Source of the DNA: Gemmatimonadota bacterium
GTDB taxonomy: Bacteria > Latescibacterota > UBA2968 > GCA-2709665
Assembly: GCA_028877215.1 (NCBI GenBank)
Contig: JAPPFJ010000035.1
Coordinates: 62,001 to 126,000 of the forward strand
Length of the DNA: 64,000 nucleotides
Reading direction: 5' to 3'
The notes under the pieces were generated by a model. The model was not told the origin of the DNA, searched no databases, and saw only the letters and a program-made list of their open reading frames with translations. Position numbers and translations under genes: made by a program. This document shows, one piece after another, positions 1 to 8,816 of this stretch; the stretch's first letter is position 1, and every line of letters starts with the position of its first letter.

Positions 1-167
1 TTGGTACCGCCCACGATGACCGACGCAAAGTCTTTCTGCGGATTTCCCGTCCGGTGCAACAAAGCCCGCATCCGGGGCAGATAGTCTTCCGGCGTACCCG
101 CCGCCGTCCCGTCCCTTTCCCAGTCCTGCAGCGTATTCAGATAGCGTTTGCCACGGAAGTAATCCAT
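1..167 (-). CDS. folC: Folylpolyglutamate/dihydrofolate synthase, N-terminal fragment (cut by window edge)
   Basis: Translating the minus strand from the ATG gives a start of M-D-Y-F followed by a YLNTLQDWER segment, then RMRALLHRTGNPQK and VIVGGT. This is the N-terminal layout of FolC, where the last motif normally continues into the P-loop (GTNGKGS), which would lie beyond the window. FolC adds glutamates to folates in the cytoplasm, and folA and thyA lie 3-4 kb away, so folate metabolism is clustered. The frame is open further upstream, but family alignment and a purine-rich GGGAAAG before the ATG favour this start. Only 55 codons are visible. Confidence 0.75.
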   Translation of the reverse strand, partial: MDYFRGKRYLNTLQDWERDGTAAGTPEDYLPRMRALLHRTGNPQKDFASVIVGGT

Positions 168-255
168 ACGGAGCGCTTTCCCGCCGGTAACATCCGGTCC
201 GATTGCCGTACAACGCACGCGGGGTTGGCGCCAGGAGCCCGCGCCGCCGATAAAA

Positions 256-296
256 ATAAAAAAACCCACCTGGAAACAAAAGGTGAGTTTTTTTCG
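256..296 (-). terminator. Rho-independent terminator after rpmB
   Basis: An ACCT...AGGT-type stem (minus strand CTCACCT, loop, AGGTGGG) is flanked on both sides by A and T runs, so it can work in both directions. It lies about 80 nt past the rpmB stop. Confidence 0.75.
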
Positions 297-375
297 GTTG
301 GAATCCGCTCCCGGGATTCTCCGACCCTTTGCCCGGGGGATCCATGAGAGAGGATCTGACGACCTCAGTGCTGCG

Positions 376-567
376 TCATGCGGCTTTGTTCACAAGGCCG
401 AGCTTTATGCACTTCGTGCAGACCTTGATCCTTCTGGTCGTTCCGTCAACCGTCGCACGCACACGTCTGAGATTTGGATTGAACCGCCGTCTCTTTTTAT
501 TGTTGGCGTGACTGACGTGGTTGCCGACCATCGGCCCCTTCCCGCAAATGTCGCATCTTGCAGCCAT
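376..567 (-). CDS. rpmB: 50S ribosomal protein L28
   Basis: This 63-residue basic protein starts MAARCDICGKGP and carries the family segment HVSHANNKKRRRF. It has the full set of four zinc-ribbon cysteines: CDIC near the start and CTKC near the end (VCTKCIKLG). The length is normal for L28, a structural protein of the large ribosomal subunit. A GGAGG Shine-Dalgarno lies ahead of the ATG. It appears to be a single-gene unit with its own promoter about 130 nt upstream and its own terminator downstream. Confidence 0.97.
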   Translation of the reverse strand: MAARCDICGKGPMVGNHVSHANNKKRRRFNPNLRRVRATVDGTTRRIKVCTKCIKLGLVNKAA

Positions 568-699
568 TACCAGTGCCTCCGGTATATCCGAATTGAGCTT
601 GTTCCGTCATGTTGAAGCTGATATCAATCCGCGCCCACGTTCCCGCCAGCCGTCCATAAAAGGCAAGACGCCGCGGAGAGGCGCTTCATAGCCAGAACA

Positions 700-727
700 A
701 ATATACCAGTCAGACGTCACTTGTCAA
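700..727 (-). promoter_or_regulatory. Sigma-70 type promoter of rpmB
   Basis: On the minus strand a perfect -35 TTGACA is separated by 16 bp from TATATT. The site points at rpmB with a leader of about 125 nt. Confidence 0.75.
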
Positions 728-857
728 GAAAGAACCCGAATCCTGACCCCTTTCAACTACTCGGAACCCTCCCAGGAGCCCCGTCCTTCCACGGTTGCGG
801 GCGGACATTTCGCGCGTTGCGTCACGTTCCCCGGCACCCGGAATACCTCGAGGCCGG

Positions 858-2084
858 TCACCGCGGATGCCGATCGGATGTACGGAATCGAATGAACCAG
901 AGTCCGATTTCCGGAAGCGTTCCGCTGCTGAAAACCGCGCATGGCTCGTCGGGTATCAGGCTTCCGCTGGCAGGTGAGATTCCATAGAGGAAGAAAGTAT
1001 CCCTCAGTCCGTAACCTCCGAAGCCGTTCAGAACGACCGCGGACCAGCTTCGGCCGCTATCTTCTCCGCGGTACAGCCGGAGCGCGTTTCCTGCGGTTCT
1101 GGACATCCACATACGCCCGCGCTCGCGCGGATGTTCGAAGATCGCTGCGATTCCGGCGCTCCCGGTGAATACCGCCTTCCACCGGCGCAGATCGGGATCC
1201 CGCCGATAAACGATCAGCCGGATCCTCCCGTCGCCGGCTCGGCGCGTCGCGGAGACAAGCAACGCGCCGTCGGCCGCCCGCCGGATCGCCTGGGCGAAGG
1301 CCAGGTTCTGCTCGATGGGGTTGGCGTCAGCGACCACCTCCGTCACGGCTGATGCCGGGTCGCCATAGGGCACATACAGATAGTTGATCCGGTTGTAATA
1401 CGGACTGTTATATGCGTTGTTACTCACGACGAGGTGAAAACCCTCGCCGTCCGGGACGATCAATGGATACAGCCACGTCGTCCAGGGCTCCTTAGACCGC
1501 TGCTCCCGCGCCAGGACGAACGGACCGGACCATGAACCGGAATCCAGGTCGACCCAGGCGACCTGAAAGGAATAGGACCCGGGTCTCCCGATATATCCGA
1601 GTACGAGCCGATCGCCATCCATGGCCGCACCGATATAACCGGCACGATCCAGTCCGTCCGGCAGCGCGATCGGGGCGAATCCGCGCGGATCGCCGCGAAG
1701 GCGCTGATGTAGAATCCGGGGGCCGGCGTCGCGACGTGCGTGGATGAGTACGAGACGCCGTCTTGAGTCCAGCAACACCATACCCGGCTGATGGTGGAGG
1801 CCCTCCCATTCAAGGAAGGTCTCCCAGCCGTCTTCCGTACTCCGGTAGACGATCCCCCTGGCGGTATCCTGTTGCCGGCCCCATCTACCCAGCGTATAAA
1901 AGTGGTCCCCGTCGAACACGAGCTTCGGCGCGTTGTAACCCCAATAGGGGCTGACCGATGCAATGCCGCTGTCAATGCGGGTCAGCTCGAAATCCATTTC
2001 CGCCTCCTTCGCAGCCAGAGGCAGAACGCCTGTCAGCAGGACGAACCCGCCGGCCCTGATCCATCGAGTGATCGAATTCCTCAT
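858..2084 (-). CDS. Secreted BNR/sialidase-like beta-propeller protein
   Basis: The chosen ATG gives a 408-residue protein beginning MRNSITRWIRAGGF, with a basic n-region, a hydrophobic stretch (VLLTGVLPLA) and an Ala-rich cleavage region, which is a typical signal peptide. The frame is open for 46 more codons upstream, but those lack a signal and run into the space before rimO. The mature part shows recurring propeller-like segments such as S-x-D-x-G-x-x-W (YRSTEDGWETF, YRGEDSGRSWS). This resembles BNR-repeat or sialidase-superfamily exoproteins. A sugar-directed or glycan-binding role outside the cytoplasm is inferred; no catalytic residues could be assigned. It is divergent from rimO. Confidence 0.6.
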   Translation of the reverse strand: MRNSITRWIRAGGFVLLTGVLPLAAKEAEMDFELTRIDSGIASVSPYWGYNAPKLVFDGDHFYTLGRWGRQQDTARGIVYRSTEDGWETFLEWEGLHHQPGMVLLDSRRRLVLIHARRDAGPRILHQRLRGDPRGFAPIALPDGLDRAGYIGAAMDGDRLVLGYIGRPGSYSFQVAWVDLDSGSWSGPFVLAREQRSKEPWTTWLYPLIVPDGEGFHLVVSNNAYNSPYYNRINYLYVPYGDPASAVTEVVADANPIEQNLAFAQAIRRAADGALLVSATRRAGDGRIRLIVYRRDPDLRRWKAVFTGSAGIAAIFEHPRERGRMWMSRTAGNALRLYRGEDSGRSWSAVVLNGFGGYGLRDTFFLYGISPASGSLIPDEPCAVFSSGTLPEIGLWFIRFRTSDRHPR

Positions 2085-2116
2085 ACGCGCCTTCGGGATC
2101 TGCAGCCATCTTCCGC

Positions 2117-2145
2117 TTGACAAAATTGAGCGCATCGACCATTTT
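2117..2145 (+). promoter_or_regulatory. Possible promoter for rimO-folA
   Basis: A perfect TTGACA is followed after 17 bp by CATTTT, a weak -10. It lies in the 137-bp divergent gap about 75 nt before the rimO ATG. The -35 is strong and the -10 is doubtful. Confidence 0.35.
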
Positions 2146-2221
2146 TTTCGGCAGGTCCCGCGGCCCGTTCGCACAGAAGCGATGGCGGCCGCCCGCCACA
2201 CGTTGCGCCGGGGAATTCCCA

Positions 2222-3565
2222 ATGCCCTCAGTAAACCTTATAACGCTCGGATGTCCGAAGAATACCGTCGACTCGGAGCGTATGCACCGGCTGCTGGAAT
2301 GCAACGATTACGTGGTGGCCGAAGATCCCGATAAGGCGGACGTCATCGTTGTTAACACGTGCGGTTTCATCGAACCGGCCAAGGAGGAGTCCATCTCCAC
2401 GGCCCTCGAAGCCGCCGACTACAAGGAGTCCGGGAACTGCAAGGGCCTGATTCTCACCGGATGCCTTGCCGAACGCTATCGGGACGAACTCGAAGCGGAA
2501 ATCCCCGAGGCGGACCTGGTCGTCGGCCTGGCCGGCGAACGCGAGATCGTCTCCCACTGCGACCGGCTGCTGGGCATCTCCAGACCTCGTGTCTACCGCG
2601 ACGAGGGCGCCCGTCACCTGCTCACCCCCAATCACTGGGCCTACCTGCGCATCTCCGACGGCTGCGACCGGACGTGCGCGTTCTGCGCGATTCCCGGAAT
2701 CCGGGGCGCCAACCGCAGCGAGACCATCGAGGTCCTGGTCGCTGAAGCCTGGCGCATGGCCGCCGCCGGCGTGAAAGAGATCGCGCTTATCGCCCAGGAT
2801 ACCATGCGTTACGGCGCCGACCTCTACGGCCGTCCGCGGCTGGTCGACCTCCTGCGCGAACTCGTGCGGATCGATGGGCTCGAATGGATCCGCCTGCTCT
2901 ACACGTACCCCACCGGCTGGCGCGACGACCTTATCGACCTCCTGGCGCGGGAGGAAAAGCTGTGCGCGTACGTGGATATGCCCATCCAGCACGCTTCCAA
3001 TCCCATGCTCAAGGCGATGAATCGCGGCGCCACGGTGGAAAACACGCGGGCGCTGATCCGAAAGCTACGTGAAAGAGTGCCCGGCCTGGCCCTGCGTTCC
3101 TCCGTGATCGCCGGCTTTCCCGGCGAGAGAGAGGAACACGTACAGGAGCTTCTTGATTTCATCGAGGAAATCCGCTTCAACCGGCTGGTCGGCTTCCTCT
3201 ACTCGCACGAGGAAGGCACTCGTGCTGGTCTCCTCGAGGACGACGTGCCGGAAGACGAGAAACGGGACCGGCTGGACCGTATCCTCAGCCTCCAGGCCGT
3301 CATATCCTCCAATATCACCGCCGGATACGTAGGCCAGAGCCTTCGCGTGCTGATCGATCGTCCCTCGGACGATACTTCCTGCGACTATATCGGCCGAACG
3401 CGAATGGACGCTCCCGAGATCGATGGCGAGGTCTTCGTTTCAGGAGAAGCGCGGGTCGGCGAATTCACGGACGTTGAAATAACCGACGCGCTCGATCACG
3501 ACCTCATCGGACGGTCGACGGCTTCCCCACGACTGCTGGATATCGCCGCGCCGGGGCCCCCATGA
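2222..3565 (+). CDS. rimO: Ribosomal protein S12 methylthiotransferase
   Basis: RimO adds a methylthio group to an aspartate of ribosomal protein S12 using S-adenosylmethionine. This 447-residue protein has the N-terminal UPF0004 domain with Cys11 (LGCPKN), Cys47 (NTCGF) and Cys81 (TGCLAER), which bind one 4Fe-4S cluster. The radical SAM core follows with C147-x3-C151-x2-C154, and a C-terminal TRAM-like region from about residue 375. The length is normal. The ATG was chosen because the protein then starts MPSVNLITLGCPKN, the canonical RimO start; an upstream in-frame extension is non-conserved. It overlaps folA by 4 bp (ATGA), implying translational coupling. Confidence 0.95.
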   Translation: MPSVNLITLGCPKNTVDSERMHRLLECNDYVVAEDPDKADVIVVNTCGFIEPAKEESISTALEAADYKESGNCKGLILTGCLAERYRDELEAEIPEADLVVGLAGEREIVSHCDRLLGISRPRVYRDEGARHLLTPNHWAYLRISDGCDRTCAFCAIPGIRGANRSETIEVLVAEAWRMAAAGVKEIALIAQDTMRYGADLYGRPRLVDLLRELVRIDGLEWIRLLYTYPTGWRDDLIDLLAREEKLCAYVDMPIQHASNPMLKAMNRGATVENTRALIRKLRERVPGLALRSSVIAGFPGEREEHVQELLDFIEEIRFNRLVGFLYSHEEGTRAGLLEDDVPEDEKRDRLDRILSLQAVISSNITAGYVGQSLRVLIDRPSDDTSCDYIGRTRMDAPEIDGEVFVSGEARVGEFTDVEITDALDHDLIGRSTASPRLLDIAAPGPP

Positions 3566-4047
3566 CTCTCATCGCCGCCATAGCCGACAACGGGGTGATC
3601 GGTAAAGGCAATTCCATGCCGTGGCACGTCTCCGAGGATCTCGGGCATTTCAAAAAAATCACCACCGGCGGCGTTCTCATCATGGGCCGCAAGACCTTTG
3701 AATCCATCGGCTGCAGGCCCCTGCCGAACCGCCCCCACGTCATCGTCAGCCGTACATTTCCGGAAACTCCCGGCGTCGACGTCTGCCGCACTTTCGAAGC
3801 GGCGCTCGAAAAAGCCAGGTCCTACGGGAAACCCGTGTTCAGCGCGGGCGGCGCCGAGATATACCGGCAGTCCATTCCCCACACGAATCGAATGTATCTC
3901 TCCCGGATCAGGGGCAACTACGACGGCGACACCTGCTTCCCTGAATTCGACGAGAGCGAATGGCGACTGGTAGAGGAAGAAAAACGCGCCGAATTCACCC
4001 TTTGCGTCTATGAAAGGCGGGTAGAAGCGGGGAGAGGGGAGACGTAA
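3562..4047 (+). CDS. folA: Dihydrofolate reductase
   Basis: The 161-residue protein reduces dihydrofolate to tetrahydrofolate with NADPH. Family marks are MTLIAAIADNGVIG at the start, the MPWH segment with the substrate-loop tryptophan, the KITTGG...MGRKTFESI stretch, the IVSR strand, and the FSAGGAEIY glycine-rich NADPH loop. The catalytic acidic residue lies in SEDLGHFKKIT. It is coupled to rimO upstream, and thyA follows 155 bp downstream. ThyA makes dihydrofolate and FolA recycles it. The last few codons (AGRGET) already lie in a dispersed purine-rich repeat, so the C-terminus may have been extended by that repeat. Confidence 0.95.
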   Translation: MTLIAAIADNGVIGKGNSMPWHVSEDLGHFKKITTGGVLIMGRKTFESIGCRPLPNRPHVIVSRTFPETPGVDVCRTFEAALEKARSYGKPVFSAGGAEIYRQSIPHTNRMYLSRIRGNYDGDTCFPEFDESEWRLVEEEKRAEFTLCVYERRVEAGRGET

Positions 4048-4160
4048 GAGGGGAGAGATTGCCTGCCCTGTGAGGTTTCTTCTCGTGCCGGAGGCAAGCA
4101 GGAATAAATATCAGGCAAGGATTTCTTCTCCCGGCTACCCTCTTCCGTCTAACCCTCTTT
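4029..4160 (+). repeat. Dispersed purine/pyrimidine-rich intergenic repeat, copy 1
   Basis: The unit begins with a GGGGAGACGTAAGAGGGGAG-like block and ends with TTCTTCTCCCGG and a pyrimidine-rich tail. The middle part (CTTGCCTCCGGC...AGAAG...CCTCACA...GGCAGG when reversed) recurs in opposite orientation near 35155-35205. Related blocks occur near 37887, 38877 and 44213. Confidence 0.7.
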
Positions 4161-4202
4161 TAGCGACCTCTGCCAGCCGAAGGCTATTCAGAAACTGATA
4201 TA

Positions 4203-5039
4203 ATGAAACAATACCTCGATCAACTACGATATATTCTGGATCACGGCGTCAGAAAAGAGGACAGGACCGGCGTCGGGACGATCTCCTGTTTCGGCCTCCA
4301 GGCTCGGTACGATATGAAAGACGGATTCCCCGCCGTCACGACGAAAAAACTCGTGTGGAAATCCATGCTCTCGGAGCTTCTCTGGTTTATTTCGGGATCC
4401 GACAACATCAATGACCTCAAGAAGATCTATCCCTACAACAGACTCTGGGACGGCAACTACGAGGACTACCTCAAGAGACTCGGTCAGCGCGACAACAGCG
4501 GCTCGATGGGCCGCATCTACGGTGTGCAGTGGCGGCACTGGCGTGGAGCGGATAGGAACGTTGACCAGTTGCGGGAAGCGATCGATCTGATCCGCAGCAA
4601 CCCGGACTCCAGGCGCATGATCGTGAATGCCTGGAATGCCGCGGAAGTCGCGCCCGGGGACGTCGCCCTTCCTCCCTGCCATTCCTTCTTCCAGTTCAAC
4701 GTTGCGGAAGGCAGACTGTCCCTCCTGATGTACCAGCGGTCCTGCGACATGTTTCTCGGCGTCCCGCTTAACATCGCCTCCTACTCACTCCTGCTGCACA
4801 TGGTCGCCGGAGTCACCGGCCTCGAACCCGGCGAATTCATCCACACGCTGGCCGATGCGCACATCTATTTGAATCACCTGGACGCCGTCATGGAGCAACT
4901 GTCCCGCGACCCGTTTCCTCTGCCACGACTTCACATTGAGGACCGCGGCCAGAAGACCATCGACGACTTCGTCTACGACGACTTCCGGCTGATCGACTAC
5001 CGCTGCCATGCCGCTGTCAAGGCCAAAATGGCGGTGTGA
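4203..5039 (+). CDS. thyA: Thymidylate synthase
   Basis: The enzyme methylates dUMP to dTMP with methylenetetrahydrofolate, releasing dihydrofolate for FolA. The 278-residue product has the full ThyA layout: EDRTGVGTISCFG near the start, the ELLWFISGSDN segment, the RIYGVQWRHW block, the catalytic Cys159 in LPPCHSFFQF, the QRSCDMFLGVPLNIASY block that binds dUMP, and HIYLNHLDA. Length is normal. The start fits the family, though the Shine-Dalgarno is poor. It probably belongs with rimO-folA as a folate/dTMP cluster, separated from folA by a repeat. Confidence 0.97.
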   Translation: MKQYLDQLRYILDHGVRKEDRTGVGTISCFGLQARYDMKDGFPAVTTKKLVWKSMLSELLWFISGSDNINDLKKIYPYNRLWDGNYEDYLKRLGQRDNSGSMGRIYGVQWRHWRGADRNVDQLREAIDLIRSNPDSRRMIVNAWNAAEVAPGDVALPPCHSFFQFNVAEGRLSLLMYQRSCDMFLGVPLNIASYSLLLHMVAGVTGLEPGEFIHTLADAHIYLNHLDAVMEQLSRDPFPLPRLHIEDRGQKTIDDFVYDDFRLIDYRCHAAVKAKMAV

Positions 5040-5099
5040 CCGAGAAGCCGGATTCTTTCTCGCCCAGACCCCAGTTTATCTTAACAGAGGAACTTCGCC

Positions 5100-8000
5100 A
5101 TGTCAGATCCAGCGATACCCTGGCGCCCCAGGGTCATCCTCCCGGGACGCAGCTTCCGCCTGCCCGTTCAGGCGGCCGACGACGGCGTCACGCTGTCCGC
5201 CGATCATTTCGAGACGATCGCCACGAGGTGGTCCGAACGGGATGCCGCGCGTTACCACTATCTGCGCTCGCCCCGGCAGGCAGGGGACTACACCCTGCGC
5301 GCCACGTACGGCGGCGGGTCAACGGAAACAACCATCCGCGTCAGCACCCTGGACGACCTGCGCCGGCCGCACACCTACAACGGCGCGTGGTGGCCCCGCC
5401 GCTGGCCTTTGGAGGTGAATTACAGGCCGACCAAGACCCGCCAGACGCTGCAGGATGAACCCGTAACGGAACGTCTCGACGACAAGACCGTCGCGTGGTG
5501 GTCCTCCCAATCCGACGAGGTCCTCTGGGCCCAGCTTCCCGGCGCGGAACTGCCCAAGGCCCACTTCGCCAACTGCCACCAGGGTTGTCCGAATTGCGGT
5601 ACGGCGATTTTCAAATACAGCGGTTTCTATCCCTGGGTGCGCAGCCACCTGCCGTGTGATTTCAAGTCCGAATGCCCCAACTGCGGCTCGGTCTATCCGA
5701 GCAACGACCTGGCGAACGAAGACTATATTTCGGGTGAATATCCGGACGACGGGTACGGCTTTTTCGGCGCAGAAGGCAACATCTACCTCTTCGCCGCCAC
5801 CTATCACCGGGACCAATGCCGCAGCTGTAATTCGGGAATCGACACGATGACGAACGCGCTCCGCGCAGGCGGGTTCGATGAAGCGCTCGCGAGGCGACTT
5901 GGACTGCTACTGCTGCGCTATGCGGAGGAGGAGCTGTACGTGGCATCCGTTCCCCAGTTCCGCTACGGCCCGTCCAAAGGCGTGGAAGAGCCCTGGGACT
6001 GGGGCCAGCCGGACTGGGCGGACGAGCCCGATCCGGTTCAGGCGCTGCGGGCCAAGGGCAGCATCCGTTACAGCATAGACACCCCGTATCTGATCGAGAG
6101 CCTCGCGCTGGCCTACGATACGGTCTGGCCGTTGATGCGGGAGGACCGCGAACTCGTCGAGCGGGCGCAGTCCATGGGTCTCTCCGTGCAGACTCCGGAG
6201 GACGTCTGTCAACTCACGGAAGAAATGCTCGCCGCGCTGCTCCAGGTCACGCTGGACCGGGGCGCGTCCAGCAACCTTCCGCGAGAAAGCCAGGGCGCGC
6301 TCATCGTGCTGCGCTGCCTGGACCGCGCCGACGGACGGGACGTGATGGATTGGGTCTACGACGAGGGGCCGGACACGCTGCGGGTCTTCACCACCAACGA
6401 CTTCTTCCCGGACGGCACGCCACAGGAGGCTACTGGCGGCTATAACGCCATTCACAGCGACGGCTTGTTCGACCTGGAGCACCACCTTCGTCGTCTGCGC
6501 GACCGGCAGCCGGAGGCCTACCCCGAGTCTGATTTCCCCTCGCTCTTCGAGGATCGTCGCGCGGCGAACGTGCCCCGCGCGCTGCATGAAATCACGATGT
6601 GCGGAAAATCGTATTTCCAGTTCGGGGACGGGTCCGCGCCGGGTTCCGCAGGATTCAAGGGAGACGGCACCATCCGTCTGGACAGCGACCTCTACCACCC
6701 GCCAATGGACCCGAGTCTTCTTGAACGTGCCGTTGCATTTACGAATGATCCGCTCGTGCGGGAAATCCGGTCGGCCGCAGTGGACAGGCGACACCGGGCC
6801 CTCGGTCCCACGGTCCACGACGGCGTCGGCATCGCGGTCCTGCGCACGCCCGAAGCGCCCGAACGCGCCGCGGCCGGCATTGTATATGGAGATACCCTCC
6901 ACCACCGCCACCGGGATCTTCTGGACGTGCAGTTGTTCGCGTTCGAGCGTCCCTTCCTGACCGACCTGGGATACCCCCAGTCCTGGGCCAGCATGTCCCC
7001 GTGGGAGTCCCACTGGGCAACCCATAACACCGTCTGGTCCGACCTGCCCGCGGGCGAACCCCAAACGGCCGGCAGGGGGCGCCTGGTGCGCAGCCTGTTT
7101 GTGGACGGACTGCAGGTACTGGACGTCGAGGCGCACAGATGGACGCACGAGGAGTCGCGAGGCTGGCGCAAGCTCGGTGTTACGTTCCGCCGCCTCATCG
7201 CCCTCGCGGAGACCGACGGCGAGGGCGTCGTACTCATCGACCTTTCGCGGATCACGGGAGGCGCGGAACACTGGCGCACCTGCCGAGGGCTGGAAGGCGA
7301 GTTTCAGTCGGACAACGCGGGACTTCAGCCGCAGACCGGAACCGTCGCCGGTCCCGGGATCGAACGCGCGCAGACGGACGACCTTCCTCACCCGGACCAC
7401 ACCGCGCTGGCGTATATGGACGATGTCAAGACGGCCCACGCGCCTCCCGCGATCCGCGGGGCCTGGCGTTCGCAGGCCGAACCCGCCGTCCACCTGGATC
7501 TCCATCAGATCAACGTTTCTCCCGGAACCCGCCTTTTCGCGGCCCGCGCGGCACAGGCGATGGGGACGCCCGACGAGTCCAATTACCTGTATTCTCCCGT
7601 CCTCTGGCGGCGGACGCCGCAGGACGATACCACCTGCGTCGACCTCGTATTCGAGCCCCGAATCGCCGAACCGACGCTTGCAGAAGCGGTCGCCGTTTCC
7701 TCGGATGCTCCCGCCGCCGCGGGCGTCAGCCTGACCACAGCGCATGGCAGGCAGATCGCCCTCTACTGGTCGCCCGAAGCCGGCCCCGGCGACGCCACGC
7801 ACTTTGTAGACGGCGTCACGTTGCACGGCGCACTGGCTGCCGTGGTCGACGGGCGGATATCGACCGTGGGCGCTTCCGCGTTCCGCGGCTCAGGCGCCCC
7901 GGTTTCGGTCGATCGGGCGCGGCAGACCGGCCGCATCGTCGCTCTGGACAGGGACGCGTGTACGATCGACGTGGAGGGCCTGGTGGGCGTCGCCACCGGG

Positions 8001-8420
8001 GACCGCGTTGCCGTCAATCCCGACGAACGCGCCCACAGCTACCGCGTCGAAGCCGTTGAGCCCATTGGCGACCCGATGCTTCGCCTGACGCTAGACGTCA
8101 CCTCGATCCTCGGTCGCGCGAAGGTGGTCGCGGCCGAAGACGGCAGAATCGACTTCGGCTTTCACATCCTTGCCAAATCGGGCAACCTCAACGGCACACG
8201 GATCCAGACCGGCGCAAACGACGACTGGGCGGTGATCTCCAACGCGAGCAACGAGCGCTCCTGGCCGCCCGGCCCCGTGCGCTCGACGGTCCACATAGAC
8301 CCCAACAGGGGCGACGGCGACCGGCTTCAGAATCTGGCGACCGGTGCCTGGGTTCAGATCGTGGACTACGTCGTCGGCGATACGGTCCTCTTCGAGCCGG
8401 TCGGGTCAGGTGGAACATAA
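5100..8420 (+). CDS. Large heparinase II/III-like polysaccharide lyase-family protein with zinc-ribbon cysteines
   Basis: This 1106-residue protein has an N-terminal beta-rich domain (about 1-95), a cysteine-rich insert with CPNCG at about 168-172 and again at about 194-198 plus a later CRSC, an alpha-rich toroid-like region (about 260-560), and a C-terminal beta-sandwich with HHRHRDLLDVQLFAF and THNTVW blocks. That order resembles heparinase II/III-like proteins of environmental bacteria. Paired CxxCG knuckles suggest a structural metal site. No signal peptide is visible, so it may act in the cytoplasm or periplasm on imported oligosaccharides. The substrate is unknown. A clear GAGGAAC ribosome-binding site precedes the ATG, 60 bp after thyA. 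Confidence 0.65.
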   Translation: MSDPAIPWRPRVILPGRSFRLPVQAADDGVTLSADHFETIATRWSERDAARYHYLRSPRQAGDYTLRATYGGGSTETTIRVSTLDDLRRPHTYNGAWWPRRWPLEVNYRPTKTRQTLQDEPVTERLDDKTVAWWSSQSDEVLWAQLPGAELPKAHFANCHQGCPNCGTAIFKYSGFYPWVRSHLPCDFKSECPNCGSVYPSNDLANEDYISGEYPDDGYGFFGAEGNIYLFAATYHRDQCRSCNSGIDTMTNALRAGGFDEALARRLGLLLLRYAEEELYVASVPQFRYGPSKGVEEPWDWGQPDWADEPDPVQALRAKGSIRYSIDTPYLIESLALAYDTVWPLMREDRELVERAQSMGLSVQTPEDVCQLTEEMLAALLQVTLDRGASSNLPRESQGALIVLRCLDRADGRDVMDWVYDEGPDTLRVFTTNDFFPDGTPQEATGGYNAIHSDGLFDLEHHLRRLRDRQPEAYPESDFPSLFEDRRAANVPRALHEITMCGKSYFQFGDGSAPGSAGFKGDGTIRLDSDLYHPPMDPSLLERAVAFTNDPLVREIRSAAVDRRHRALGPTVHDGVGIAVLRTPEAPERAAAGIVYGDTLHHRHRDLLDVQLFAFERPFLTDLGYPQSWASMSPWESHWATHNTVWSDLPAGEPQTAGRGRLVRSLFVDGLQVLDVEAHRWTHEESRGWRKLGVTFRRLIALAETDGEGVVLIDLSRITGGAEHWRTCRGLEGEFQSDNAGLQPQTGTVAGPGIERAQTDDLPHPDHTALAYMDDVKTAHAPPAIRGAWRSQAEPAVHLDLHQINVSPGTRLFAARAAQAMGTPDESNYLYSPVLWRRTPQDDTTCVDLVFEPRIAEPTLAEAVAVSSDAPAAAGVSLTTAHGRQIALYWSPEAGPGDATHFVDGVTLHGALAAVVDGRISTVGASAFRGSGAPVSVDRARQTGRIVALDRDACTIDVEGLVGVATGDRVAVNPDERAHSYRVEAVEPIGDPMLRLTLDVTSILGRAKVVAAEDGRIDFGFHILAKSGNLNGTRIQTGANDDWAVISNASNERSWPPGPVRSTVHIDPNRGDGDRLQNLATGAWVQIVDYVVGDTVLFEPVGSGGT

Positions 8421-8428
8421 AAAACAGA

Positions 8429-8454
8429 AGGGGCAGGTTTGAAACCCGCCCTTA
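8429..8454 (+). repeat. Small palindromic intergenic repeat (GGGGCAGG type)
   Basis: GGGCAGGTTT and AAACCCGCCC form an inverted repeat with a two-base turn, placed right after the heparinase-like gene. It resembles the GTAGGGGC palindrome at 37975. It may also act as a transcript-end hairpin, but no T run follows. Confidence 0.6.
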
Positions 8455-8479
8455 CATTCTGCGTAACCACATAAACACA

Positions 8480-8758
8480 ATGAACGAACCCCAGATCCAC
8501 CTCGACGGAGACCCGCGCAGACTAGCCAGGGCCATCTACCAGGCCGCCCGGGAGTCCTGCCGCGAAAAACACGGTCGCCTGTCCGGCTGGGACGAAATGA
8601 AGGCCGACATGGAAGCCGAAATCCCCGCGCTCGCCAGACAGATGGCCGAGACCCTGGACAGCCACGCGCGCGACGTATACCTCATCAACGCCCTCGAAGT
8701 CCTGGCACTCTACTATGCCCGGAGCGAGCTGGAACAGGCTTCGAACAAAACCGAGTAA
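8480..8758 (+). CDS. Small hypothetical protein
   Basis: The 92-residue product is soluble, acidic and predicted mostly helical (ARAIYQAARESCREKHG, LINALEVLALYYARSELEQ). It has no signal peptide, membrane segment or recognised motif. The ribosome-binding site is weak. It lies between the heparinase-like gene and the CbiX/molybdopterin-domain fusion, 59 nt and 58 nt from each, and may be cotranscribed with them. Coding-like GC-rich third positions support a real gene. Confidence 0.55.
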   Translation: MNEPQIHLDGDPRRLARAIYQAARESCREKHGRLSGWDEMKADMEAEIPALARQMAETLDSHARDVYLINALEVLALYYARSELEQASNKTE

Positions 8759-8816
8759 ACTTCCAGTGCCGCGACGTGGACATGAAAAGAACTATCGAAA
8801 AATACGGAGCTGAACG

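Noticed and set aside
5907..7826. 639-residue open frame antisense to the heparinase-like gene
   Set aside because: Its composition is Arg/Gly/Val-rich without motifs, it has no ribosome-binding site, and the opposite strand has clear family features.
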